From Caulobacter segnis (lineage in GTDB: Bacteria; Pseudomonadota; Alphaproteobacteria; Caulobacterales; Caulobacteraceae), in contig NZ_JARQWW010000004.1 of NCBI RefSeq assembly GCF_029543125.1, forward strand, positions 406,980 to 470,979: a stretch of DNA of 64,000 nucleotides, read 5' to 3'. Shown here piece after piece: positions 22,897 to 31,424 of the stretch. The translations under genes and the position numbers were made by a program. How positions within the stretch are numbered: position 1 is the stretch's first letter; each line of letters opens with the position of its first letter. Below the pieces are notes generated by a model. The model worked only from the letters and a program-made list of their open reading frames with translations, made no database searches and was not told the origin of the DNA.

Positions 22897-24354
22897 CTAC
22901 CGCCGCTTCAATCCCCCCAGCACCCCGCGGATCAGCTCCCGGCCCAACTGGCTGCCGATGGTGCGCAGCATGGACTTGGTGAAGGCCTCCCCGGCTGACT
23001 GGCGGTTGGATCGGCGTGGCGCGGCGCGGGGTTTCTCCTCCCGCTGCTCTACCTGCGCCTTCGGCTTCTGGCTCTTGGCCGCCGCCCCCGCGCGGTCCTG
23101 CAGCATCTCGTGGGCGGAGACACGGTTCATCGGCTCATCATAGACCCCGCGCACCGGGCTGTGCGCCTGCACGTCATCGCGTTCGAGGGGCGTCGCCGGC
23201 CCGATGCGGGAGTTCGGCGGCCGCACCTTGGTCCGCGCCACCACGGTCGGCGCGCCCCTCTCGTCCAGCACCGAAACCAGGGCCTCGCCCACGCCCAGAT
23301 TCTGGATCGCCTCTGCGGTGTCGAAGGCAGGATTGGGACGGAAGCTCTCCGCCGCCGCCTTCAGCCCCTTCTGCTCGGACGGGGTGTAGGCGCGCAGGGC
23401 GTGCTGCACCCGGTTGCCCAACTGGGCCAGAACGCTGTCCGGCACGTCGGCCGGGTTCTGGGTGACGAAGTAGATGCCCACGCCCTTGGACCGGATCAGG
23501 CGAACCACCTGCTCAATCTTCTGCAACAGCGATTTCGGCGCATCGCGGAACAGCAGGTGCGCCTCGTCGAAGAAGAAGACCAGCTTCGGCTTCTCCGGAT
23601 CGCCGACCTCCGGCAACTCCTCGAACAGCTCGCTCATCAGCCACAGCAGGAAGGTGGCGTAGAGTTGCGGGCTGGCGATCAGCTTGTCGGCGGCCAGCAC
23701 GTTCACATAGCCGCGCCCCTGGGGGTCCGTCCGCATCAGGTCGACCAGGCGCAGGGCCGGCTCGCCAAAGAACGCCTCCCCGCCCTGGTTGCGCAGGGTC
23801 AGCAGTTGACGCTGCAACGCCCCCACCGTGGCCGGCGCCACATTGCCGTAGACCTGGCCGATCTCCTTGGCGTTCTCCGCCAGATAGGCCAGCACCGATT
23901 GCAGGTCGTCCAGATCCAGCAGCAGCAGCCCCTCGCGGTCCGCAACCTCGAAGGCGATGTGCAGCACGCCTTCCTGCACCTCGTTCAGGTCGAACAGCCG
24001 CGCCAGCAGGGTCGGCCCCATCTCCGAGATGGTGGCCCGGATCGGATGGCCCTTCTCCCCGAACAGGTCCCAGAACACCACCGGCGCCGCGGCGGGCGCC
24101 AGGGTCACGCCCATCTCGGCGGCGCGGGTCAGCATCTTCTCGTTCGGCGCCCCCGCCGCCGCCACGCCCGACAGGTCGCCCTTCACGTCGGCGGTGAACA
24201 CCGGCACCCCGGCGTCGGAAAAGCCCTGGGCCAGCACCTGCAAGGTGACGGTCTTCCCCGTCCCCGTCGCCCCGGCGATGATCCCGTGACGGTTGGCGCG
24301 ATCAAGGCGCAGGCCCTCCGGCTTTTCCGACAAGCCGATCATGACGTCGGTCAT
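22897..24354 (-). CDS. HerA-like ATPase, DUF853 family (YjgR-like)
   Basis: 485 residues. It begins with a phosphate-binding [17 protein letters not shown] at residue ~27 and has a Walker [13 protein letters not shown] around 255, followed by [32 protein letters not shown], the DUF853 signature. The C-terminus is a basic low-complexity tail. Members resemble HerA/FtsK-type DNA-pumping ATPases, but the cellular role is not known. Two nearby ATGs compete: GGGAGG lies only 1 nt before the first but 7 nt before 24354, so 24354 is chosen. A 173-bp divergent region separates it from the second RTX gene. Confidence 0.88.
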   Translation of the reverse strand: MTDVMIGLSEKPEGLRLDRANRHGIIAGATGTGKTVTLQVLAQGFSDAGVPVFTADVKGDLSGVAAAGAPNEKMLTRAAEMGVTLAPAAAPVVFWDLFGEKGHPIRATISEMGPTLLARLFDLNEVQEGVLHIAFEVADREGLLLLDLDDLQSVLAYLAENAKEIGQVYGNVAPATVGALQRQLLTLRNQGGEAFFGEPALRLVDLMRTDPQGRGYVNVLAADKLIASPQLYATFLLWLMSELFEELPEVGDPEKPKLVFFFDEAHLLFRDAPKSLLQKIEQVVRLIRSKGVGIYFVTQNPADVPDSVLAQLGNRVQHALRAYTPSEQKGLKAAAESFRPNPAFDTAEAIQNLGVGEALVSVLDERGAPTVVARTKVRPPNSRIGPATPLERDDVQAHSPVRGVYDEPMNRVSAHEMLQDRAGAAAKSQKPKAQVEQREEKPRAAPRRSNRQSAGEAFTKSMLRTIGSQLGRELIRGVLGGLKRR

Positions 24355-24527
24355 ACGCATGCCTCCCTGGCGTCTGGAGCCGCAGCTTAGCCTGCTGTCC
24401 AGAGATACCAAGCAAAGCTCACACTGGAATACAAATCCCGAAAGCTAAGCCATTGAACAAGATCACGTCCTAAATCAGCTCCATTCTAATTCTACATACC
24501 GCCGCTCCGCCAAATTGGAGCAAGTGT

Positions 24528-26534
24528 GTGGCCACAATCTATGGAACTTCGGGCGACGATCGCCTCGACGGCGACCGGAGCGGCATCGCCGAGAACGACG
24601 TGATTGACGGCCTCGCCGGCGCGGATCTCCTGAACGGCTTGGATGGGCAGGACAATCTAAGCGGCGGCCTTGGCGACGATCAGCTAAACGGCGGCTCGGG
24701 CAGCGACACCCTTTGGGGCGGCGAGGGCAGGGACGTTCTGAACGGCGGCGACGGCGCCGACAGGCTCTACGGCCACTTCAACACCGTGGATGAAGCCGGT
24801 GAGCGCGACATCCTCTTCGGGGGCCTTGGCGACGATTACCTGACAGGCGGTCCCGAGGACGAAATCGACGGCTCCGCCGGGTTCGACACCCTGACCCTCG
24901 ACATGCGCTTGCTGACGCGCGGCGTTCAGATCGATGTGGCCGCCAGCGCCGCTGGTGTTCCCGTCATTGTCATCCCTAACACGCCTGGCTTCCCAGGAGG
25001 CTGGTTCAAGAACATCGAGGCAGGCGTCATCACGGGCGGATCCGGCGCGGACATCATCTCCGGCTGGATCTACGCGGATGTTCTCGCTGGGGGTGAAGGC
25101 GCTGACCGGCTTTACGGCGGTGGCGGAAACGACGTCCTTTGGAGCGGCCGGGCCAATGCGCCCTATGGATCGACCATCGATGCGGATGTCGATTTCCTTG
25201 ATGGCGGCGATGGAAACGATTCCCTCTACGGCTGGCGCGGCGACCATATCGACGGCGGCCTAGGTTCCGACCACGCTCACCTGTACGCCAATGACATGAG
25301 TGCGGCGCTCGACATCGACATCAGCCTCAGCGCCGCCGGGGTGGCGCAAGCCTTTGGCGGCGGCTCGGTTGTCAACATCGAGCGAGCGACCCTATCCGCC
25401 GGCGCCGGCGCTGACCGGTTCGTAGGCGGCTCGGGAGCCGACACCGTCTACGCTGGGGCGGGCGATGACCGCATCATTGGCGGCGGCGGAAACGATTTCC
25501 TCAACGGTGAGGTCGGAGACGACATCCTCGACGGGGGTGACGGCGACGACAACATCTATGCGAACGAAGGTTTCGACCTGGTGATCGCTGGCGGCGGCGA
25601 CGATCGCGTCTATGCCTACGGCGGAAATGCGACAGCGCGCCTTTCCGGCAAGTCCACAGACTACGAACTCAGCGACAGCCAGGAAGCCTCGGCCTTCTAC
25701 CTCATCGACCAGCGTGTGGGCTCGCCAGACGGCACGGACCTGTACATCGGCGTCCGCGTCTTCCAGTTCGCCGACACGGTGCTGTACGCCTCCCGGGACG
25801 AGCTCAAGGCGGCCGATCCCGAAGTCCCGCAGAAAGTCACGACTGTCCTGCGCCAGACCCAGTTGGACGGCAAGGCTGGTGCGGTCTTTCTGGACGCCGC
25901 CCTGTCCTACGCGGCGGGCGACGCCGAGGGTGAAGCAAGGGCGAATGAAATCGTGGTCCAGGCGGCCGACGCCACCACCTCGGTGGCTACCCTCAGCTAT
26001 CAGTTCTTCACTGACGGAACGCCCACCGAAGGCGGCCTAGACTACCTCGTCTCACCGACAGGCCCGAACCCCAACAACATCAATGGGGCCTACTACCAGT
26101 CCTTCAATCTGGAGAACCGGTACATCAACTTCGCCGTCAACCTGGGCAAGGTTGGCGAAGGCCGCGCCGCTTTCGAAGCCGAGTACGGCGGCAAGACCCT
26201 CTTCGAAGCAACGCGATCCGCCTACGCGGAGATTTTCGGCGGGACACCCAGCGACGCGAAGGTCCAGGCGATCCTGGATCCCACCTTCACCGTCAATGGC
26301 GCGGTCATGTCGCGGGCGCAGTATTTCGCATCCTACGGAGGCGACGGTCCGAACGGCGTAGGAACGAAGGCCGCCATGGTCGGCTGGTTGCTGGCTGAGG
26401 CTGAGAAAGCGGACATTGGAATGTACGCACTTTCCAACGCGGCTTACCTCACCGACCTCGCCGACGGGTCTTCGGCCTATCGTGTCGATCTCGTGGGCGA
26501 CTATGGCCGCCCGGAGTACAGCTACGCCGGCTGA
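24528..26534 (+). CDS. RTX calcium-binding surface protein with RsaA-like C-terminal domain
   Basis: 668 residues starting with GTG (GGAG upstream) and no signal peptide. Residues ~5-85 and ~165-350 hold many nonapeptide repeats of the GGxGxDxLx type (LNGGSGSDTLWGGEGRD), which form calcium-binding beta-rolls and are typical of type I secreted proteins. Residues ~430-668 match the C-terminal domain of the metalloprotease at 19291-21318 (shared NLENRYINFAVNLGKVGEG, then YFASYGGD and TKAAMVGWLLAEAEKA), itself like the RsaA N-terminal domain. No enzymatic motif is visible. Probably exported and surface-held. No ABC exporter genes are in the window. Confidence 0.8.
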   Translation: MATIYGTSGDDRLDGDRSGIAENDVIDGLAGADLLNGLDGQDNLSGGLGDDQLNGGSGSDTLWGGEGRDVLNGGDGADRLYGHFNTVDEAGERDILFGGLGDDYLTGGPEDEIDGSAGFDTLTLDMRLLTRGVQIDVAASAAGVPVIVIPNTPGFPGGWFKNIEAGVITGGSGADIISGWIYADVLAGGEGADRLYGGGGNDVLWSGRANAPYGSTIDADVDFLDGGDGNDSLYGWRGDHIDGGLGSDHAHLYANDMSAALDIDISLSAAGVAQAFGGGSVVNIERATLSAGAGADRFVGGSGADTVYAGAGDDRIIGGGGNDFLNGEVGDDILDGGDGDDNIYANEGFDLVIAGGGDDRVYAYGGNATARLSGKSTDYELSDSQEASAFYLIDQRVGSPDGTDLYIGVRVFQFADTVLYASRDELKAADPEVPQKVTTVLRQTQLDGKAGAVFLDAALSYAAGDAEGEARANEIVVQAADATTSVATLSYQFFTDGTPTEGGLDYLVSPTGPNPNNINGAYYQSFNLENRYINFAVNLGKVGEGRAAFEAEYGGKTLFEATRSAYAEIFGGTPSDAKVQAILDPTFTVNGAVMSRAQYFASYGGDGPNGVGTKAAMVGWLLAEAEKADIGMYALSNAAYLTDLADGSSAYRVDLVGDYGRPEYSYAG

Positions 26535-26599
26535 CGGCGATCAACCGTGCAACCGTGAACGTCCCGTCGGCGTCAGGCGAAGGCGCTGCACCAGCCGCT

Positions 26600-27124
26600 T
26601 CAGCCACCCCCCAGACGGGCCTCGGCCTTCGTCCAATCGGGGTTGCGGGCCAGGTCGCCCAAGGCCCGGTCATAGGCCGCAGCATCGGGGAACCGTGCGA
26701 ACCAGACGAAGGACGGCAGGTTCTCGCGCACCGGAAGGCGGGGAAAGGTGTTGGCGCTCGCCTCCGTGGCCATGGGCGCGAGCACATTGATGCCCGCCGC
26801 CTGCAGCACGGGCTCCATCTCGGTGCGGAAGAAGCGCAGGAAGGCCGCATCCGCCGGCGCCTTCAGATTGTGGGTATGCACCGCCACGAAGCCGGGACCA
26901 TCGCCGCCAGCCCCCACCGGCGCCCGTTGGTCCAGGTCGAAGTCCGGCCCGACCGGCTTCAGAAGCAACACATTGTCGTTGTCTCGGTTCGCCTGCCAGA
27001 CCGGCCCGCCATAGAAGGCCTCCAGCGCTTTGCGCCGCACCTCCATGTCCGCGAAGCCGGAAGTGTTGTCGCCGCCGGAGCTGCGCGAGGGTCTTGCCGC
27101 CACCTTCCGCAGCCTGGCGGCCAC
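26600..27124 (-). CDS. NIPSNAP-family protein lacking its N-terminal part
   Basis: The frame starts with GTG directly after the upstream stop codon and gives 174 residues. The recognisable part begins only at residue ~23 (GFADMEVRRKALEAFYGGPVW), which in intact NIPSNAP-type proteins follows a ~60-residue first half-domain that is missing here; the usual linker after VW is also shortened. A second ferredoxin-like half-domain (VHTHNLKAPADAAFLRFF, then PSFVWFARFPDAAAYDRAL) is complete. It may be a decaying gene, or may still be translated by coupling to the gene before it. Function of the family is unclear. Confidence 0.5.
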   Translation of the reverse strand: MAARLRKVAARPSRSSGGDNTSGFADMEVRRKALEAFYGGPVWQANRDNDNVLLLKPVGPDFDLDQRAPVGAGGDGPGFVAVHTHNLKAPADAAFLRFFRTEMEPVLQAAGINVLAPMATEASANTFPRLPVRENLPSFVWFARFPDAAAYDRALGDLARNPDWTKAEARLGGG

Positions 27125-27616
27125 CTACGGAACCTTGAGGTAATCCCTGATGATCGCCCGCTGCTCGCCTTTGTCGGCATAGCAGCGCGGGTCGGCTTTG
27201 GCCGACTCCAGCACCGTCGCCATCAGGCGCGTGCCTTTGGCGTCCGGCTCGGCGGTGCTGATCAGCACGAACAGATGACGCCCGCCCGGCGGCAGGCAGA
27301 AGGTCTCCCGCCGGCCATAGGCCATCGGCTCCCAGCGGGTCTGCGCGGGGATGAAGCCCTCGACCCTCGCCCGCATCGCCGCCAGCACCTGCCCCCGCAG
27401 CGCTTCGGGCGCGCCGTCCATGGCCCTGATGGTGCAGTCGGTGGGGTTATGGGTGAGCTTGATCGAGGTCGCCCCGTGGGTCAGGTCGCTCAACGGCCGC
27501 CCGTCGATCACCGCCGCGAAGCAGGCGTTGATCGCCTGGGCGACATCCTCCTCCGGCTTGGCGCAGGCCGTGCCGGCCACGGCCCACAGAGCGGCGATCA
27601 GGACGAAGGGCTTCAT
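27125..27616 (-). CDS. Hypothetical secreted protein
   Basis: 163 residues with a signal peptide MKPFVLIAALWAVAGTACA, and thus probably periplasmic. The mature part has four cysteines at well-separated positions (NACFAAV, TDCTIRA, TFCLPPG, PRCYADK), suggesting two disulfides. No family recognised. Start ATG 27616 is preferred to a GTG four codons upstream, because it begins the signal peptide directly. The stop is immediately followed by the start of the NIPSNAP remnant. Confidence 0.6.
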   Translation of the reverse strand: MKPFVLIAALWAVAGTACAKPEEDVAQAINACFAAVIDGRPLSDLTHGATSIKLTHNPTDCTIRAMDGAPEALRGQVLAAMRARVEGFIPAQTRWEPMAYGRRETFCLPPGGRHLFVLISTAEPDAKGTRLMATVLESAKADPRCYADKGEQRAIIRDYLKVP

Positions 27617-27648
27617 CAGGCGGTCCACAATCAGAGATTGTTTTCAAC

Positions 27649-28368
27649 CTAGCAACCTTCACCCGAAGCGGAAGCCCTGCGACGCCGCTCGGCGTCCATG
27701 TATTTCCGCCACTTGGTGCGCAGCACGCCTGGCCGCTCCGGGAAGCGCTCATTGAGGAACTGCGCGCCGGCCACCCGGTCGGTGCGGAAGGTGCGGAAAT
27801 CCTCGCGCAGCTCGCACCAGGCGATTAGCAGACGCACGGTCTCCATGTAGCCCACCGTCACCGGCCAGATCGTCCGCTGGGTCGGCCGTCCCTGCTCGTC
27901 CCGATAGTCCAGCACGATCTTGCAGCCGGTGCGGATGGAGGAGCGAACCTGGCCCATGTCTATGGAGTCCTGCTGCACGTTCCAGGAATTGAACGCCCTC
28001 CCCGCCGGCTCCAGCACATGGGGCCGAAGGGTCTCCGGCACCGCGCTGGCGATCTTGGCGATCAGGTCTTCGGCGGCGCGCGCCAGGGCCGGGTCGCCCC
28101 GCCCGGCCACCCACTGGGCGCCCAGCACGGCGGCCTCGATCTCGTCCGGGGTCAGCATCAAAGGCGGCATGTCGTATCCGTCCTCAAGCACATAGCCCAG
28201 GCCGGCCTCGCCCCGGATCGGAGCGCGCTGGCCCATCAGGGCCGCGATGTCGCGATAGACGCTGCGCTTGGACGTCTCCAGCTCCACGGCGATCGCATCC
28301 GCCGTGATCGGCCCGCGGGCCCGGCGAAGGATCTGGATGATCTGGAAAAGGCGTTCCGCGCGTCTCAT
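27649..28368 (-). CDS. WYL-domain transcriptional regulator (YafY-like)
   Basis: 239 residues. The N-terminal winged helix reads RLFQIIQILRRARGPITADAIAVELETSKRSVYRDIAAL. The WYL part contains a variant core (IWPVTVGYMETVRLLIAWCELREDFRTFRTDRV) that binds ligands in this family. The C-terminus is basic. It is divergent from a glutathione S-transferase gene, with a tandem palindromic site between them, so it probably controls itself and that gene. The inducing ligand is unknown. Confidence 0.88.
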   Translation of the reverse strand: MRRAERLFQIIQILRRARGPITADAIAVELETSKRSVYRDIAALMGQRAPIRGEAGLGYVLEDGYDMPPLMLTPDEIEAAVLGAQWVAGRGDPALARAAEDLIAKIASAVPETLRPHVLEPAGRAFNSWNVQQDSIDMGQVRSSIRTGCKIVLDYRDEQGRPTQRTIWPVTVGYMETVRLLIAWCELREDFRTFRTDRVAGAQFLNERFPERPGVLRTKWRKYMDAERRRRASASGEGC

Positions 28369-28389
28369 GGCGAACCTCTAGCTGAGCCA

Positions 28390-28411
28390 TGCTGACAGCA
28401 TGCTGGCAGCA
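28390..28411. promoter_or_regulatory. Tandem palindromic operator between WYL regulator and GST
   Basis: Two adjoining 11-bp palindromes, TGCTGACAGCA and TGCTGGCAGCA, each of form TGCTG-N-CAGCA, lie 22 bp upstream of the regulator start and 63 bp upstream of the GST start. Together they make a near-perfect 22-bp inverted repeat. Position between divergent genes suggests the binding site of the WYL regulator. Confidence 0.5.
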
Positions 28412-28473
28412 GGATGGCGGTAGCAATAGCTCGTCGGCCGCCGCTTGGGGGCCGTGACGATGGAGGGACCGCG

Positions 28474-29202
28474 ATGATCAAGCTCTATGGCGCCGGCGAA
28501 GGCTTCGGCCTGCCTGAATTCAGCCCCTATGCCTGCAAGACCGAGGTGCAGCTTCAGATGGCGGGCCTGGCCTACGAGAAGCACCGCGCCCCGCCCCACA
28601 TGTCGCCCAAGGGCCAGCTGCCCTTCATCGACGACGGCGGCAGGATCATCGCCGACTCCACCTTTATCCGCGTCCATATGGAGGAGACCTACGGCGTCGA
28701 CCTGGACGCAGGCCTCACCAACGCCCAGCGCGCCCAGGCCTGGGCCATCGAGCGGATGATCGAGAACCACTTCGGCTGGGTCTCCGCCTGGGCCCGCTTC
28801 ATGATCCCCGAGAACTACGAGAAAGGCCCCGGCCGCTGGTTCGACCATCTACCGGCGCAGCAGCGCGACGAGATGCGGGCCGTGGTCATGGACAAGGTCC
28901 AGGCCAACCTGATGTCAGTGGGCGTCGCCCGCCACGCCCCGAACGAGATCCTGGCCATGGGCGACTGGTCGCTGCAGTCCTTGTCGGCCCTGCTGGACTG
29001 CAAACCCTATTTGATGGGCGACCAGCCGGCGGGGGTGGACGCCACCGCCTTCGGCGCCCTGGCCGGAGTGCTGACGCCCTTCTTCGACGGACCGCTGCGC
29101 CGCCGGGCGGAGCGCTACGGCAACCTCGTCGCCTATGTGGACCGCATGATGGCCCGGCACTATCCGGACCATCCGTGGGGAGAGCTGTCGATCGCGGCCT
29201 AG
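28474..29202 (+). CDS. Glutathione S-transferase family protein
   Basis: 242 residues. A thioredoxin-like N-terminal domain (IKLYGAGEGFGLPEFSPYACKTEVQLQMAG, then GQLPFIDDGGRIIADSTFIRVHME with the glutathione-binding Pro and DS) is followed by an all-helical C-terminal domain (~90-240). This belongs to the metaxin/Tom37-like GST branch. ATG 28474 has GGAGGG upstream. It is divergent from a WYL regulator that may sense its substrate or a related electrophile. Cytoplasmic detoxification is likely, substrate unknown. Confidence 0.85.
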   Translation: MIKLYGAGEGFGLPEFSPYACKTEVQLQMAGLAYEKHRAPPHMSPKGQLPFIDDGGRIIADSTFIRVHMEETYGVDLDAGLTNAQRAQAWAIERMIENHFGWVSAWARFMIPENYEKGPGRWFDHLPAQQRDEMRAVVMDKVQANLMSVGVARHAPNEILAMGDWSLQSLSALLDCKPYLMGDQPAGVDATAFGALAGVLTPFFDGPLRRRAERYGNLVAYVDRMMARHYPDHPWGELSIAA

Positions 29203-29218
29203 CCCCCCCCCGAGACCG

Positions 29219-29728
29219 TCAGTGCGGCCAGACCTCCTTGAGCACGGAGACCTGGCCGCCCTTGACCATGATCTCCAGCGACGGGTCCTTCGGCACGCCC
29301 GCCGCGAACAGCTCGTAGATCACCGAGCCGTCGGTCTGCTTGCTTTCGATCACGCGGACCGGCTCGACCTTCTTCTCGGCCTTGGCCGCCGCGGCGCGGA
29401 CCTCGGTCGGGGCGTCGGCCCAGGCGATGTCGCGCTGGATCTCCACCACGCTATAGGCGCCCTCGCCGGTCTGCATGACGTCGAGCTCGATCTCGCCTTC
29501 CGGCGTCTTGCCCTCCACGTCGAAGTAGATGCGCCCTTCGCGCTCCTTCTTCTGCGCCTCGAGAATGGTGATGCCCGGCACCGTGCCCTTGACCAGGGCC
29601 GTCACCGCCGACGGCAGGTCGGCCGGCTTCAGTTCGGTGATCTTGGTCACCGGTTGCGCCTGGGCGGCGCCCACGCCAAGCGTGGCGAGAGCGGCGAGTG
29701 AGAGAAACGTCGTGCGGGTGGCGGACAT
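29219..29728 (-). CDS. PepSY-like exported protein
   Basis: 169 residues with signal peptide MSATRTTFLSLAALATLGVGAAQA, GGAGG before the ATG. Two repeats follow, each with a helix then strands: LPSAVTALVKGTVPGITILEAQKKEREGRIYFDVE and APTEVRAAAAKAEKKVEPVRVIESKQTDGSVIYELF. This is the PepSY-like putative beta-lactamase-inhibitor fold (BLIP-like), often periplasmic. Its target is unknown; these domains are thought to inhibit or bind exported enzymes. It stands alone and converges with the GST gene 16 bp away. Confidence 0.65.
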   Translation of the reverse strand: MSATRTTFLSLAALATLGVGAAQAQPVTKITELKPADLPSAVTALVKGTVPGITILEAQKKEREGRIYFDVEGKTPEGEIELDVMQTGEGAYSVVEIQRDIAWADAPTEVRAAAAKAEKKVEPVRVIESKQTDGSVIYELFAAGVPKDPSLEIMVKGGQVSVLKEVWPH

Positions 29729-29830
29729 GCGGCCTCCAAGATTGCGTGGGCGCACAATGGCGCCTGCGGGGCCGCCGACCAAGACGCTAGGCGCCGGGCC
29801 CGACGTGAGACGCCGGGCCCGGCCCCTCGA

Positions 29831-30661
29831 TCAGAACCGATAGCTGGCGGTCATCCGCACGGAGTGGATCTGCGTCATGTCCTTGGAGCGACGCATGTCC
29901 GTGCCCGCGCTGTTGACCAGCAGGAACGGATTCCCGGCCGGGGCCGGTCCCCCCGCGCGCGTCGTGGCCGTGCCTTCATCGAAGTTGCTGTAGAGGTACT
30001 CCACCCCCAACGAGACATCGTCGGTCAGCTTGCGCTCATAACCGCCGCCGACCTGATAGCCGGTGACCCACTTGTCATCGCCGGTGACGGTGAAGCTGTT
30101 GGCCCCGTTGCTGGTGGTGAAGCGGTCGCGCATCTCGGCCCAGGCGACGCCGGCCGTGGCGTAGAGCAGGTTGTCGCCCATGGCGTAGCCGCCGCGCGCC
30201 CGCAGGGCGCCCCAGCCGTTCAACTCGCGGGTGGAGGTGTAGAAGGCCGGCGTGGTCGAGAAGCTGGTGACATCGTCGTCCAGGTTCAGGCGGGTGACTT
30301 CGGCGACGCCGCCCACCACCCAGTTGCCGAACTGCCAGTCATAGCCGGCGCGGGCGCCGAACTCGAAGTTGCTGTCCTTGTCGCCCGTACAGCCGGCCCC
30401 GCGGGCCGCGCCGCGCGCCACGCCGTCGCAGGAGCCGGGCGAGAAGGCGTCAGCGCCGGCGGCGGTGCGGACCGTGTCGTCGAACTGGCCGTCCAGGTCG
30501 GTGTCGAACACCAGCCGCTCGCCCTCGGCGTTGGCGCGCTGCCCCCACCCCATCTGGGCGCCCACATAGCCGCCGGACCAGTCGCGCGCGGACTGGGCGT
30601 TCGCCGCTGAGCCGGCGCCAAGAGCCGCCAGGGCGGCCGCGGTGAGGAGGAGGTGCTTCAT
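29831..30661 (-). CDS. Outer-membrane beta-barrel protein (Omp25/RopB-like)
   Basis: 276 residues. Signal peptide MKHLLLTAAALAALGAGSAANAQ is followed by DWSGGYVGAQMGWG and alternating strands ending in MTASYRF, with the final aromatic Phe needed for barrel assembly. Strands such as FEFGARAGYDWQFGNWVVGG and YQVGGGYERKLTDDVSLGVEYLYSNF fit the eight-stranded OMP_b-brl family, common as alphaproteobacterial outer-membrane proteins. A first external loop of ~45 residues (60-100) has two cysteines (GSCDGV and AGCTG) that could bridge. Function structural or unknown. Confidence 0.82.
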   Translation of the reverse strand: MKHLLLTAAALAALGAGSAANAQSARDWSGGYVGAQMGWGQRANAEGERLVFDTDLDGQFDDTVRTAAGADAFSPGSCDGVARGAARGAGCTGDKDSNFEFGARAGYDWQFGNWVVGGVAEVTRLNLDDDVTSFSTTPAFYTSTRELNGWGALRARGGYAMGDNLLYATAGVAWAEMRDRFTTSNGANSFTVTGDDKWVTGYQVGGGYERKLTDDVSLGVEYLYSNFDEGTATTRAGGPAPAGNPFLLVNSAGTDMRRSKDMTQIHSVRMTASYRF

Positions 30662-30913
30662 GCGTAAACCCGTTTACTGACCGACCGCCTCCGCCGATCG
30701 GAGAGGTCGAATGGGCAGCACAACGCACCGCCGCCAGGTTTCGGTGTGGCCTAAATGGCGCAGACGCCGATATCCGGACAAAGCTTGAGCAGACGCAAAA
30801 GGCCTTGCGTTTCAACGCACAGTGAAGCTCAAAGCCTGCAACGACGGGCCGCCTGAGCCGTTCAGCCTGGACCTTCGAACGCGCCGTGCGCGTCTGAATA
30901 AAAGTGAGAAACC

Positions 30914-31393
30914 ATGAGCGTCGCCTTCACGCGGGAAGAGGATTACGAGGCCACGGCGGCGGATCTGCCGGATCGCCCGATCTCGCCCCACGCCAATCTT
31001 GTCACGCCCCGAGGCCTGTACCGGATCGAGGCTGAGCTGGCCGAGGCCCGCGCCGCCTACACCGCCGCCCAGTCCGCCGGCGACGTGAGCAGCGACCGCA
31101 CCGCCATCGCCCGCGCCACCCGCGACCTGCGCTACTGGTCGGCCCGTCGCGCCAGCGCCCAGCTGGTCGAGCCCACGCCCGACGCCCAGGTGGTCACCTT
31201 CGGCGGCACGGTCACCTTCGACCGCGAGGACGGCCGCCGTCAGACCTTCCGCATCGTCGGCGAGGACGAGGCCGACCCGGCCAACGGCGCGGTCTCCTAC
31301 GTCTCACCCCTGGCCCAGGCCGTGCTCGGCAAGGCCGTGGGCGACGAGGCCATGGTCGCGGGTTCGGAGGTGGAGATCGTGGCGATCGGGTGA
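30914..31393 (+). CDS. GreA/GreB-family factor without the acidic tip motif
   Basis: 159 residues. The C-terminal half (VVTFGGTVTFDREDGRRQTFRIVGEDEADPANGAVSYVSPLAQAVLG) is the GreA/GreB C-terminal domain that binds in the RNA polymerase secondary channel. An N-terminal helical region (~40-85) could form the coiled coil, but the acidic tip seen in the window's real GreA ([12 protein letters not shown]) is replaced by GDVSSDRTAIARATRDL. It may be an anti-Gre or stress regulator rather than a transcript-cleavage factor. Ends at a small hairpin shared with the convergent response regulator. Confidence 0.75.
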   Translation: MSVAFTREEDYEATAADLPDRPISPHANLVTPRGLYRIEAELAEARAAYTAAQSAGDVSSDRTAIARATRDLRYWSARRASAQLVEPTPDAQVVTFGGTVTFDREDGRRQTFRIVGEDEADPANGAVSYVSPLAQAVLGKAVGDEAMVAGSEVEIVAIG

Positions 31394-31396
31394 CTT

Positions 31397-31424
31397 ATCC
31401 TCCCTCGTGAAACGGGGGAGGAGA
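31397..31424. terminator. CCTCCC/GGGAGG hairpin between convergent genes
   Basis: TCCTCCC pairs with GGGAGGA around a short GTGAAAC loop, directly between the stops of the Gre-like and response-regulator genes. It belongs to the same CTCCCC/GGGGAG sequence class as the longer dispersed repeats. No T-run follows, so a terminator role is plausible, not certain. Confidence 0.45.
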
